A DNA stretch of 64,000 nt from Flavobacterium panacagri (GTDB lineage Bacteria > Bacteroidota > Bacteroidia > Flavobacteriales > Flavobacteriaceae): contig NZ_CP119766.1 of assembly GCF_030378165.1 (NCBI RefSeq), positions 1 to 64,000 of the forward strand, given 5' to 3'. Within the stretch, counting starts at the first letter, position 1; each line of letters opens with the position of its first letter. Below, in pieces: positions 56,091 to 64,000 of the stretch. The translations under genes and the position numbers were made by a program. Under the pieces are notes generated by a model. The model worked only from the letters and a program-made list of their open reading frames with translations, had not been told where the DNA came from and did no database searches.

Positions 56091-56780
56091 TCAGATTTTT
56101 AACAATTTATTTTCATACAACAATTCTAACTGCGTTTCTCTCATATCAATTCCCACAATAAAACCAAGCTTGTTCTTGTATGCAACATCCAGTAATTCAA
56201 GGAAAGTGTCTGCCCGTTCATTATCTTCAAAATGCAAATTTTCTTTGTCGTAAAAAAGAAGTTCTACATCTTCATATGTAATCCAATTTGCAATTCCCAT
56301 TCTGTCTTGAGACAAAAAATCATTCCAATTATCAAGCTCTCCAATGATGTCACAAGAAAGAGTTTTTATAGGAATATTAAAATTTCGGGATACTCCACCC
56401 TTACCCAGCCCTAAATGCGGATTATAGTCAGCACAAGTCTTAAAAATATAATATTCCAGGAATTTGCAAAACTCATAATGACCATCGAGCTTTCCTATAA
56501 AACTAATCTGAGCATCATAATTACTAATCTTGTGAAATTCATGATAAATTTTAAAGGACTCATCAAGAGAATTTGAAATGGAAACAATTTTTCTAATATT
56601 CTCTTCAATAAGACTATTGATTTTTTCCTCAGAGAAACGAGAAATACCTCCAACAAGATAATATTTCAAAAATTCCCGACAAGCTTCGGTCAAATCTCCA
56701 ATTTCTCCTTTTAATTCTGGAACCACTTTACTATAAAATTTCTTATCGTCAAATAAATGCAGACTGCACCAATATCCCAT
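56091..56780 (-). CDS. Soluble protein of unknown function
   Basis: 229 residues from the ATG at 56780; an ATG at 56828 would add 16 residues (LGGVYYLYIRNKIIK) that look like untranslated sequence, while MGYWCSLHLFDDKKFY reads as a natural N-terminus. No signal peptide or membrane segment; mixed alpha/beta by composition, with an unusual Cys-rich mid part (GHYEFCKFLEYYIFKTCAD). No family recognised. It stands alone on the minus strand. Confidence 0.6.
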   Translation of the reverse strand: MGYWCSLHLFDDKKFYSKVVPELKGEIGDLTEACREFLKYYLVGGISRFSEEKINSLIEENIRKIVSISNSLDESFKIYHEFHKISNYDAQISFIGKLDGHYEFCKFLEYYIFKTCADYNPHLGLGKGGVSRNFNIPIKTLSCDIIGELDNWNDFLSQDRMGIANWITYEDVELLFYDKENLHFEDNERADTFLELLDVAYKNKLGFIVGIDMRETQLELLYENKLLKI

Positions 56781-56951
56781 TTTAATAATTTTATTACGAA
56801 TGTATAAATAATATACTCCGCCTAACACATCCTCTTTCCATCAAATGTTTAATTTTTCTAATGATAATTTAAAAAAGAAATTCTCCCACAAAATAAAAAC
56901 TTTCCTAAATTCGTTTAAAAAATAATTAATCACTAATCCCAAATTAGTCCT

Positions 56952-57455
56952 ATGAAAAACCTACTATTATTATCATCTATCCTGATGATGACATGCTCTG
57001 TGTGGGCACAATCTGCCACCGGTTATTTTGACAAAGCCATGAAAAAAGCTGAAGCCGGAAACACCAAAGGTGCTATCGCCGACTACACCAAAGCCATCAG
57101 CATGAATTCTAAATTTGCCGAAGCCTATCAAAATCGCGGTGTGGCAAAATACAAACTAAACGATTTAAAAGGAGCTGAAGCCGATTTCAGCAAAACAATC
57201 GAATTAGACAACATGAATGCCGATGCATTTACTGGAAGAGCCAATGTGTATTACAAATTAAAAAACTACAAAAACGCTATAGACGACTGCACTTCTTCTT
57301 TAGGTCTCAACCCAAAAGATTATATCGCTTACAATTTAAGAGGCTTGGCCTATAACGAAAATGGCGATAAAAAAAATGCCTGTAAAGATTTCACTAAAGC
57401 AATTGAATTAGGAAGTCAAAGCGCCATAAAAAACAAAGCGAATTACTGCAAATAA
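56952..57455 (+). CDS. Exported TPR-repeat protein
   Basis: 167 residues: a signal peptide (MKNLLLLSSILMMTCSVWAQ) and four tetratricopeptide repeats (about 24-57, 58-91, 92-125, 126-159) with the canonical A-x-x-x-R-G and D-x-x-K-A-I-x-D-Y/C phases (KGAIADYTKAISMNSKFAEA). It should form a periplasmic protein-binding superhelix; the partner is unknown. A terminator follows 18 bases on. Confidence 0.88.
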   Translation: MKNLLLLSSILMMTCSVWAQSATGYFDKAMKKAEAGNTKGAIADYTKAISMNSKFAEAYQNRGVAKYKLNDLKGAEADFSKTIELDNMNADAFTGRANVYYKLKNYKNAIDDCTSSLGLNPKDYIAYNLRGLAYNENGDKKNACKDFTKAIELGSQSAIKNKANYCK

Positions 57456-57473
57456 CAAAACTCAAAACAAAAG

Positions 57474-57507
57474 CAGCCTTCATTATTTTACTTGAAGGCT
57501 GTTTTTG
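57474..57507 (+). terminator. Terminator after the TPR protein
   Basis: CAGCCTTCA / TGAAGGCTG stem with T run. Confidence 0.88.
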
Positions 57508-57544
57508 TTTTATTGTCAAAGTAATAATTTTCCTAAGAAAAAAA

Positions 57545-57560
57545 TACCTGATTTTAGGTA
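57545..57560. promoter_or_regulatory. TACCTGA-TT-TTAGGTA palindrome
   Basis: A 7-2-7 inverted repeat like NarL-family sites, with one mismatch. AAAAATACCTGATTT also occurs upstream of the small ORF at 38255. Lies 81 bases before the carH-like promoter. Confidence 0.4.
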
Positions 57561-57620
57561 AAAAATATATTTTAAATACATAAACATCTAATCTTCTATC
57601 TTTTTAATGTGGTTTTAAGG

Positions 57621-57648
57621 TTGTTTATTAGATTTTGTTTTACATTTG
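57621..57648 (+). promoter_or_regulatory. Promoter of the carH-like regulator gene
   Basis: TTG at 57621-57623, 17-base spacer, TACATTTG at 57641-57648. TTTGTTTA-like words repeat through it (G residues at 57623, 57637 and 57648), which may allow autoregulation. Confidence 0.75.
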
Positions 57649-57666
57649 TCGACCTAATCGCGAAAA

Positions 57667-58566
57667 ATGATAAACAATATAAAAACTGTTTTCAGCATAA
57701 AAGATCTTGAGAACTTATCTGGAATAAAAGCGCACACCATACGCATCTGGGAAAAGAGATACAATATCCTTGAACCAATGCGAACGGATACTAACATAAG
57801 ATTTTATAATCTTCATAACCTACAGAAACTCCTAAACATTACGTTATTACACGAATATGGTTATAAGATTTCTAAAATAGCAACGTATCCTGAAGAAAAG
57901 ATACCGCAATTGGTACGCGAAATAATTTCTAAGAAAAACTCTCAGAACTACGCCATTACTTCCTTCAAAATGTCCATGATGAATTTTGATCAGGAATTAT
58001 TTTTCAATACATTCGATTGGCTTATTTCTGAAAAGACTTTTAAAGAAGTTTTTAAAGAACATTTTTTACCGCTTTTAAAAGAGCTTGGATTGTTGTGGCA
58101 ATCTGAAACGATTACGCCTGCAAATGAACATTTCATGAGTCACTTGATCAAGCAAAAAATATTGATTTATACGGAAAGTCTTCAAATTAAAAAACCAACA
58201 AAAACCGACAGAATTTTTGTTTTATCGCTTCCGCTGAATGAAATACACCAAATTGGTTTATTATACTTACAATACGAAATTCTAGATAAAGGTTACAAAA
58301 CCATTTATTTAGGCGAAAGCATGCCAATTGAAAATCTTCAGGATTTAACGAGACATTTTGAGAACATTACGTTTATCTCTTTCATGACCGTTCAACCTGA
58401 TCGAAGCGTAATCAATCAGTACGTAAAATCAATGGGGCAGAAATTGTTACAGAAAAACAACGAAATCTGGCTTATGGGAAAAATGGTCGAACATATTGAC
58501 AAAACCGTTTTACCAGAAAGAATCCGCATTTTTGACTCAATGGAAGAAACTATTAACATGATCTAA
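57667..58566 (+). CDS. CarH-like B12-dependent photoreceptor repressor (MerR family)
   Basis: 299 residues. A MerR-type helix-turn-helix (FSIKDLENLSGIKAHTIRIW, about 9-28) is joined to a four-helix cap and a B12-binding domain. Both CarH hallmarks are intact: W144-x9-E154-H155 in the cap and E192-x-H194-x-x-G197 in the Rossmann domain. In CarH proteins adenosylcobalamin drives tetramer formation and DNA binding in the dark, and light breaks the Co-C bond and releases DNA. Its place right before crtI-crtB and a photolyase fits light-induced carotenoid synthesis. That this protein senses light is inferred from the motifs. Confidence 0.9.
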   Translation: MINNIKTVFSIKDLENLSGIKAHTIRIWEKRYNILEPMRTDTNIRFYNLHNLQKLLNITLLHEYGYKISKIATYPEEKIPQLVREIISKKNSQNYAITSFKMSMMNFDQELFFNTFDWLISEKTFKEVFKEHFLPLLKELGLLWQSETITPANEHFMSHLIKQKILIYTESLQIKKPTKTDRIFVLSLPLNEIHQIGLLYLQYEILDKGYKTIYLGESMPIENLQDLTRHFENITFISFMTVQPDRSVINQYVKSMGQKLLQKNNEIWLMGKMVEHIDKTVLPERIRIFDSMEETINMI

Positions 58567-58572
58567 TTTTAT

Positions 58573-58605
58573 TTTGTTTAAAGTTTTCCTATATTTGTTA
58601 AACAA
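58573..58605 (+). promoter_or_regulatory. crtI promoter with candidate CarH operator
   Basis: -7 box TATATTTG at 58590-58597, eight bases before the ATG. TTTGTTTAA and TTTGTTAAA repeat 21 bases apart across it, and GTTTAA/TTAAAC also make an inverted repeat. Binding here would block RNA polymerase. Confidence 0.55.
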
Positions 58606-60072
58606 ATGAGAAAAACAATCAAAATAATAGGATCTGGCTTTTCCTCCCTAGCCGCCGCTTGTTATCTTGCCCATCAAGGAAACAGCGTTACTATTTATGA
58701 AAAAAATCCAACAATTGGAGGTCGTGCCCGTCAATTCAAGAAAGAAGGTTTTACCTTCGACATGGGACCAAGCTGGTATTGGATGCCCGATGTTTTCGAA
58801 CGTTTTTTTCAGGATTTCAACAAAAAACCTTCCGATTATTACGAGCTTGTAAAACTCAATCCGGCTTATCGTGTTTATTTCGGCATAAATGATTTTGTCA
58901 GCATTTGCGACAATCTTGCAACAATCAAAAATACATTTGATGAAATTGAAAAAGGAAGCGGTCAAAAACTAGAAACCTTTATCAATCAAGCCAAAAGCAA
59001 TTATGATATTGCCATAAAAGATTTGGTTTATCGTCCCGGAGTTTCCCCATTGGAATTGGTTACAAAAGAAACCACTTTAAAACTCAATCAGTTTTTAGGA
59101 AATGTAAGTGCTGATATTCGCAAAAAATTCAAAAATAAAAAGCTGATTCAAATTCTGGAATTTCCAGTTTTATTTCTTGGAGCAAAACCAACCAAAACGC
59201 CCTCATTCTACAATTTCATGAATTATGCCGATTTCGGTCTCGGAACCTGGCATCCAAAAACGGGAATGTTTGATGTTATTCGTGGCATCGAAAAATTAGC
59301 TTTAGAACTCGGCGTAACCATTAAAACCAATTCGCCAATCGAAAAAATAATCGTTGAAGATAAAACCGCAACCGGAATTCTAATTAATGGAGAAATCCTA
59401 AAAGCCGATATTATTTTAAGCGGAGCCGATTATCAACATACCGAAACTTTATTAGAAAAAGAACATCGCGCTTATTCTGATGAATATTGGGAAAGCAGAA
59501 TCTTTGCGCCTTCTTCGCTCCTGTTTTTCATTGGTTTTAATAAAAAAATAGAAAATATTTCGCATCATGCTTTGTTTTTCGACACCGATTTTAATCAGCA
59601 TGCGATTGATATTTATGATCATCCTAAATGGCCAGATGAGCCCTTATTTTATGCCAACTTTCCATCCAAAACAGATTTGACTTGTGCTCCGGAAGGAATG
59701 GAAACTGGTTTTTTCCTAATTCCGCTTGCACCTGGAATTGAAGATAATACAAAACTCCGTGATGAATATTTCGAAAAGATAATTACTCGTTTTGAACAGC
59801 TTACGCAACAAGAAATTAGAAATAACATTATCTTTAAGGAATCGTTCTGTAAAAATGACTTTGTAACCGATTATAACGCTTACAAAGGAAATGCTTACGG
59901 AATGGCCAATACTTTATTGCAAACGGCTTTTCTGCGACCGAAACTAAAAAGCAAAAAAGTTCGTAACTTATATTTTACAGGACAATTAACTGTTCCCGGC
60001 CCAGGTGTTCCGCCTGCGTTAATTTCTGGAAAACTAGCCGCTGAATTAATTCAAAAATCTTTAAGATCGTAA
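58606..60072 (+). CDS. crtI: Phytoene desaturase
   Basis: FAD-dependent desaturase that converts phytoene to lycopene at the membrane. 488 residues, standard for bacterial CrtI. N-terminal FAD loop IGSGFSSLAAACYLAHQGNS (about 7-26), then GGRARQFKKEGFTFDMGPSW, and the C-terminal NLYFTGQLTVPGPGVPPALI FAD signature. First gene of the carotenoid operon; crtB follows after four bases. The product could also be a less desaturated carotene. Confidence 0.95.
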   Translation: MRKTIKIIGSGFSSLAAACYLAHQGNSVTIYEKNPTIGGRARQFKKEGFTFDMGPSWYWMPDVFERFFQDFNKKPSDYYELVKLNPAYRVYFGINDFVSICDNLATIKNTFDEIEKGSGQKLETFINQAKSNYDIAIKDLVYRPGVSPLELVTKETTLKLNQFLGNVSADIRKKFKNKKLIQILEFPVLFLGAKPTKTPSFYNFMNYADFGLGTWHPKTGMFDVIRGIEKLALELGVTIKTNSPIEKIIVEDKTATGILINGEILKADIILSGADYQHTETLLEKEHRAYSDEYWESRIFAPSSLLFFIGFNKKIENISHHALFFDTDFNQHAIDIYDHPKWPDEPLFYANFPSKTDLTCAPEGMETGFFLIPLAPGIEDNTKLRDEYFEKIITRFEQLTQQEIRNNIIFKESFCKNDFVTDYNAYKGNAYGMANTLLQTAFLRPKLKSKKVRNLYFTGQLTVPGPGVPPALISGKLAAELIQKSLRS

Positions 60073-60076
60073 AAAA

Positions 60077-60916
60077 ATGAAATCACTATTCGACGCCGTT
60101 TCTTTCAAATGCAGTAAGCTGGTTACCAAAAACTACAGCTCCTCTTTCTCGATTGCCGTAAAAATGCTGTCGCCAAGCATACGCGATGCCATTTACAGTA
60201 TTTACGGATTTGTTCGTTTTGCCGACGAAATCGTAGATTCATTTCACGATTACGAAAAAGAGTATCTTATCGATGATTTCGAAAAAGAATATTACAAAGC
60301 AATGGAATTGGGAATCAGTCTAAATCCTATCTTAAATTCATTTCAGCATACTGTAAAAGAATACAATATTACAGACGATTTGGTTCAGGCATTTCTAAAA
60401 AGCATGAAACTCGATCTGATTAAATCAACATACCAAACCCAAACCGAATATGCCGATTATATTTATGGTTCTGCCGATGTTGTGGGCTTAATGTGTCTGA
60501 AAGTCTTTGTTTCTGGAAAAGAACACAAATACGAACAGTTAAAAGAAGAAGCCATGCGTTTGGGATCAGCATTTCAGAAAGTCAATTTTTTGAGGGATTT
60601 AAAAGATGACAGCACGATTTTAAACCGTGCTTATTTTCCGGGAATCAACCTCAACAATTTCAATGAAGATTCGAAAGAGCAAATCATCAAAGAAATTGAA
60701 GAAGATTTCAGAATTGCTTATCAGGGAATTGTAAAATTGCCAATCGAAGCCAAATTTGGAGTTTATACGGCTTATGTTTATTACAAAAAACTGCTGAAAA
60801 AACTAAAAAACACACCGTCACATGAAATTGGAAATTCGAGAATTCGGGTTTCTAATTATACTAAAGCGGGACTTTTAGCGCAATCTTTTGTGACTTATAA
60901 GCTGAAGCTTGTATAG
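60077..60916 (+). CDS. crtB: Phytoene synthase
   Basis: Joins two geranylgeranyl diphosphates into phytoene. 279 residues. Both Asp-rich motifs are seen: FADEIVDSF (D50 to D54) and the later KVNFLRDLKDD. NYSSSFSIAVKMLSPSIRDA and the GSADVVGLMCLKVF helix are family signatures. Translationally coupled to crtI with four bases between. Squalene synthase homologues are excluded by neighbours and motif pattern. Confidence 0.95.
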   Translation: MKSLFDAVSFKCSKLVTKNYSSSFSIAVKMLSPSIRDAIYSIYGFVRFADEIVDSFHDYEKEYLIDDFEKEYYKAMELGISLNPILNSFQHTVKEYNITDDLVQAFLKSMKLDLIKSTYQTQTEYADYIYGSADVVGLMCLKVFVSGKEHKYEQLKEEAMRLGSAFQKVNFLRDLKDDSTILNRAYFPGINLNNFNEDSKEQIIKEIEEDFRIAYQGIVKLPIEAKFGVYTAYVYYKKLLKKLKNTPSHEIGNSRIRVSNYTKAGLLAQSFVTYKLKLV

Positions 60917-60924
60917 TTTTTTTT

Positions 60925-61064
60925 TTAAACACATAGAAACATAGTTTTCATGCCTTAGAAAAGGCGTTTCACTTGCATAAATACACATAGCTATGTGTTA
61001 GAAACTAGTTTCTTTCAATATTCTCCTTGCAAGAAAAATAAAATCTATGTTTCTATGTGTTTAA
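60925..61064. repeat. MITE-like element, copy 1
   Basis: 140 bp bounded by perfect 20-bp inverted repeats, TTAAACACATAGAAACATAG and its complement at 61045-61064. The interior includes CTTGCATAAA and GAAACTAGTTTCTTTCAATA, both also in the copy at 62269. No open frame. Confidence 0.82.
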
Positions 61065-61161
61065 AAACTAATAAATAAAAACCTTTAGAGTTAATCTTTT
61101 ATCATCTAAGGCAAAACTCAAAAGAAATAAAATCATAATTTTAATTTACAACATTTATAAA

Positions 61162-61602
61162 ATGATTTCTTTTTTAATCTTTATAGGCGTTTTTCTGTTT
61201 ATGGAATGTGTTACCTGGCTTACTCACAAATATGTAATGCACGGTTTTATGTGGTATTTTCATGCCGATCACCATCAGCCGAAATACGAGGATACTTTTG
61301 AACGCAACGACATTTTCTTTGTCATTTTTGCCATTCCGAGTATTCTCCTGTTTTATTTTGGTGTTCAAGGCGGATTCAATTATTTGTTTTTCATTGCATG
61401 CGGTGTTACGCTTTATGGAGCCTGTTATTTTTTAATTCATGATGTCTTGATTCATCAGCGCTTTAAATGGTTTAAAAACACCAAAAACAAATACCTCATC
61501 GGACTGAGAAAAGCGCATAAAATACACCACAAACACCTTGGAAAAGAAAAAGGAGAATGTTTCGGAATGTTGTTTGTACCATTTAAGTACTATAAAATGT
61601 AA
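61162..61602 (+). CDS. crtZ: Beta-carotene hydroxylase (CrtZ-type)
   Basis: Adds hydroxyl groups to the ionone rings of beta-carotene to make zeaxanthin; membrane di-iron enzyme. 146 residues, four hydrophobic segments, and the histidine clusters H22-x4-H27, H34-x2-H37-H38, HDVLIH and HKIHHKH typical of the fatty acid hydroxylase superfamily. Separated from crtB by a 140-bp repeat element. A lycopene cyclase, needed to make its substrate, is not in the window. Confidence 0.93.
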   Translation: MISFLIFIGVFLFMECVTWLTHKYVMHGFMWYFHADHHQPKYEDTFERNDIFFVIFAIPSILLFYFGVQGGFNYLFFIACGVTLYGACYFLIHDVLIHQRFKWFKNTKNKYLIGLRKAHKIHHKHLGKEKGECFGMLFVPFKYYKM

Positions 61603-61610
61603 CTTGATTT

Positions 61611-61705
61611 GGGCGTTCCCTATCGGTCGGGTTTTTCGTTCCCGCTTTTTTATGTCTGGCAGAAAAAGCCAGCCACAAAAAGAGCTCCACTACAACCCCT
61701 AACGC
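61611..61705 (+). repeat. Dispersed palindromic repeat, family B, copy 3
   Basis: Starts GGGCGTTCCC, has CGGTCGGGTTTTTCG and a central GGC-rich hairpin (TGTCTGGC / GCCAGCCACA) and ends ACCCCTAACGC. More diverged from the other two, but both ends and order are kept. Confidence 0.65.
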
Positions 61706-61749
61706 TCACGTGTTTTTAAGAAGCATTTGTAACAATTTAAAGTAAAAAG

Positions 61750-62259
61750 ATGAAATTATACAAAATAGCAACCGTTCAATATGTAAATGCCAGCGTTGAA
61801 GACTGCTGGGATTTTTTCTCCAGTCCAAAAAACCTGCAGACCATCACGCTTGATAATATGAATTTTACTATCAAGGATTTTGACGACAAGCGAATGTATC
61901 ATGGACAAATTATAACCTATACCTTAAGACCGCTATTAGGAATCAAGATTTCCTGGGTTACCGAAATTACAGCCTGCAAAGAAAATCACTATTTTATAGA
62001 CGTTCAACGTTTTGGTCCGTACAAGTTATGGCATCACAAACACTTTTTTGAACGAACATCTGACGGCGGAACTAAAATGACAGATATTGTTCATTATGCG
62101 CTCCCACTCGGAATTTTCGGAAGAATAATGAATCGCTTAGTCGTAAAAAACAAACTAAAAACCATTTTTGATTTCAGATACAACAAAATCGAAGAATTAT
62201 TCAATTCCAAATCACAGCCCAAGATTATTCAAATTAACGCAGAACAAAAGAGCATATAA
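61750..62259 (+). CDS. SRPBCC family protein in the carotenoid cluster
   Basis: 169 residues with the START/Bet v1-like outline: VQYVNASVEDCWDFFSSPKN at the start and DGGTKMTDIVHYALPLG near 115, then a long C-terminal helix. Such proteins bind hydrophobic ligands and often occur next to crtZ and photolyase genes in Flavobacteriaceae, where they are mislabelled 'cell division inhibitor'. Carrying or shielding a carotenoid is a possible role, inferred from context only. Confidence 0.82.
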   Translation: MKLYKIATVQYVNASVEDCWDFFSSPKNLQTITLDNMNFTIKDFDDKRMYHGQIITYTLRPLLGIKISWVTEITACKENHYFIDVQRFGPYKLWHHKHFFERTSDGGTKMTDIVHYALPLGIFGRIMNRLVVKNKLKTIFDFRYNKIEELFNSKSQPKIIQINAEQKSI

Positions 62260-62268
62260 ATTCATTTT

Positions 62269-62416
62269 AACACATAGAAACATAGTTTTCATTGCGCAGA
62301 AAAAGGCGTTTAACTTGCATAAAAACACATAGCAGTACTTTAACCATGTGTTAGAAACTAGTTTCTTTCAATATTCTTCTACAAGAAAAAAAATAGAATC
62401 TATGTTTCTATGTGTT
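62269..62416. repeat. MITE-like element, copy 2
   Basis: 148 bp in the same orientation as copy 1, bounded by 17-bp perfect inverted repeats AACACATAGAAACATAG. Interior similarity to copy 1 is high at both flanks, with small indels. Confidence 0.82.
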
Positions 62417-62452
62417 TAAAAAAAAAACATAAGCTGAGCAAAAAAATAAACA

Positions 62453-63748
62453 ATGACAAAACAAAAAGTATCCTTTTTCTGGTTTAGACGTGATTTACGT
62501 TTAGAAGACAATACTGGATTATTTCACGCTTTACAATCCAATTCCCCAGTAATTCCATTATTTATTTTTGATGAAGACATTCTGGATAATTTACCGAAAA
62601 ATGATGCGAGAGTTAGCTTTATCTACGATTCACTTCAAAAAATAAATACCGAATTAAACACTTTCGAATCCTCTATTTTAATCAAAAAAGGAAAAACTAC
62701 AGCAGTTTGGAAATCGCTTTTAGAAGAATTCGATATTCAGAATATATTCTTCAATAAAGATTACGAACCTTTTGCTATCAAACGTGACAATGCAATTTTT
62801 TCCCTCTTAAAAGAAAACAAAATCGACGCTTTCTCTTTTAAGGATCATGTTATTTTCGAAGAAAAAGAAATCACAAAAGCTGATGGCCTTCCGTACACTG
62901 TTTACACTCCATACAAAAACAAATGGCTTGAGAAGTATCATTTTTCAGGTTCAGCTCCAGAATATGATTCTAGTTCGCTGGTTTCCAAATTTGCGAAAAA
63001 TCAATTTATATTCCCTGATTTAGCTGAAATTGGTTTTGAGAAAAGCTCCATAAAAGTACTTCCTCACAACTTAACTCAAATTGCGAATTATAAAGAAACT
63101 CGTGATTTTCCTGCTTTAGACAGTACGTCTTATCTTTCGCCACATTTACGTTTCGGAACCGTAAGTATTCGTAAATTGGTAAATTGGGCGAGTAAAAAAA
63201 ATCAGACTTTTTTAAGTGAATTGATCTGGAGAGAATTCTTCATCCAGATTCTGTTTAGTTTCCCAAATTGCGTCAATCACAATTTCAAATCGGCCTATGA
63301 CGGAATTCAATGGCGAAATAACGAAGAAGATTTCAAACGCTGGTGTTCTGGAAATACAGGTTATCCAATGGTCGATGCCGGAATGCGTCAGCTAAACGAA
63401 ACAGGCTATATGCACAATCGTGTTCGTATGGTTGTCGCAAGTTTTCTTTGCAAACATTTATTAATCAATTGGCAATGGGGCGAAGCTTATTTTGCAGAAA
63501 AATTATTAGATTTTGAACTAGCATCAAATGTCGGAAACTGGCAATGGGCAGCAGGAACCGGTTGCGACGCTGCGCCCTATTTCAGAGTTTTTAATCCCGA
63601 AATCCAGCAAAAGAAATTTGACGAAAAAGGCGAATACATCCGTAAATGGATTCCTGAGTTTGATTTTGGTTATGCTGAACCTATGGTCGATCATGCTTTT
63701 GCGAGAGATCGTGCGATTTCTACTTACAAGGCGGGAATACTAAAGTAA
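62453..63748 (+). CDS. phr: Deoxyribodipyrimidine photo-lyase (class I)
   Basis: Repairs cyclobutane pyrimidine dimers with blue light, using FAD and an antenna chromophore. 431 residues: an N-terminal Rossmann antenna domain (about 1-130, FFWFRRDLRLEDNTGLFHAL) and a helical FAD domain with YLSPHLRFGTVS, SELIWREFFIQILF, MRQLNETGYMHNRVRMVVAS and SNVGNWQWAAGTGCDA. The Trp chain and substrate residues look intact. Sits at the end of the light-response cluster on the same strand; the 148-bp repeat lies before it. Confidence 0.95.
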   Translation: MTKQKVSFFWFRRDLRLEDNTGLFHALQSNSPVIPLFIFDEDILDNLPKNDARVSFIYDSLQKINTELNTFESSILIKKGKTTAVWKSLLEEFDIQNIFFNKDYEPFAIKRDNAIFSLLKENKIDAFSFKDHVIFEEKEITKADGLPYTVYTPYKNKWLEKYHFSGSAPEYDSSSLVSKFAKNQFIFPDLAEIGFEKSSIKVLPHNLTQIANYKETRDFPALDSTSYLSPHLRFGTVSIRKLVNWASKKNQTFLSELIWREFFIQILFSFPNCVNHNFKSAYDGIQWRNNEEDFKRWCSGNTGYPMVDAGMRQLNETGYMHNRVRMVVASFLCKHLLINWQWGEAYFAEKLLDFELASNVGNWQWAAGTGCDAAPYFRVFNPEIQQKKFDEKGEYIRKWIPEFDFGYAEPMVDHAFARDRAISTYKAGILK

Positions 63749-63802
63749 AATCCCAAGCCCAAAGCAACAGGGCAAATTCCAAATCTCAATTATCATACAA
63801 TA

Positions 63803-63835
63803 AAAAATCCCAAACTTTTTTTAAATTTGGGATTT
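63803..63835. terminator. Terminator between phr and the converging gene
   Basis: AAATCCCAAA / TTTGGGATTT stem with A/T tracts on both sides. Confidence 0.85.
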
Positions 63836-63862
63836 GTTATATTTAAAATTAATTCAAAGAAT

Positions 63863-64000
63863 TTAGATTTTCTTCATTTGTTCTTTCATCATAGAGATTT
63901 GCTCTTTCAGCATCCCTTGTTTGTCTAATTTTTTAGCTTCGTTTAATAAATTAGTCGCTTCTAATTTTCTTCTTCGTGACATAGCAACTCCAGCTAAGTT
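63863..64000 (-). CDS. C-terminal end of a TPR-like protein (partial)
   Basis: The frame is open from the window edge (64000) down to a TAA at 63863: 45 residues ending in KEQISMMKEQMKKI, with NLAGVAMSRRRKLEATNLLN and EAKKLDKQGMLK before it. The alternating Ala/Leu and amphipathic pattern suggests the last helices of a tetratricopeptide-type protein. The start lies beyond the window, so no family is assigned. Confidence 0.55.
   Translation of the reverse strand, partial: NLAGVAMSRRRKLEATNLLNEAKKLDKQGMLKEQISMMKEQMKKI

Overview
The window is a chromosomal stretch of a Flavobacterium-like member of the Flavobacteriaceae (phylum Bacteroidota). Base 1 is the first base of dnaA, so the coordinates look like a genome re-set to dnaA. 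The lineage call rests on the AT-rich composition, repeated promoters of the Bacteroidota type (TTG, 17-21 bases, TAnnTTTG), the near absence of strong ribosome binding sites, a PafA-type alkaline phosphatase, a two-gene transketolase, a carotenoid cluster, and families of short intergenic palindromes.

Layout. 1-6.6 kb: dnaA, a small phosphatase, a tetrapyrrole-methylase-family methyltransferase, a TonB-like secreted protein, a methionine-type aminotransferase, an SDR, uridine kinase and a DivIC/FtsB-like protein. 6.6-10.4 kb: both methylmalonyl-CoA mutase subunits with a small antitoxin-like ORF between them. 10.4-20.1 kb: cell-wall enzymes (lysozyme-like protein, MltG), an acetyltransferase, DegP/HtrA, an N-terminally extended GAPDH, a divergent Lrp regulator/alanine dehydrogenase pair and PafA. 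20.4-26.1 kb: a complete rRNA operon on the minus strand (16S, tRNA-Ile, tRNA-Ala, 23S, 5S) fed by three tandem promoters. 26.6-30 kb: thrS-infC-rpmI-rplT, with infC using an AUA start. 30-41 kb: regulators, including a tandem pair of TPR histidine kinases with a response regulator, and a second four-gene signalling cassette. 41-48 kb: dnaB, accA, a DMT transporter, an LptF/G permease and tgt. 48-54 kb: transketolase, two lipoproteins, an S4 protein, a phosphoribosyltransferase and shikimate kinase. 54-55.5 kb: three identical tRNA-Lys genes and a tRNA-Leu. 55.6-57.5 kb: small unknown proteins. 57.6-63.7 kb: a CarH-like B12 photoreceptor regulator, crtI, crtB, crtZ, an SRPBCC protein and a photolyase, together a light-response module.

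The least expected signals are regulatory. A 16-bp palindrome sits exactly 21 bases upstream of the -7 box at two unrelated loci (35.6 kb and 51.1 kb), and a different palindrome has the same centre-to-box distance in front of the TPR-kinase operon. The second kinase of that operon keeps its phospho-acceptor His but has lost the ATP-binding Asn and the DxGxG box. Tgt lacks three of the four usual zinc ligands. Intergenic DNA carries several dispersed palindromic or terminal-inverted-repeat elements. No CRISPR array, insertion sequence, prophage or recognisable defence island is visible; most of the window is ordinary core genome.
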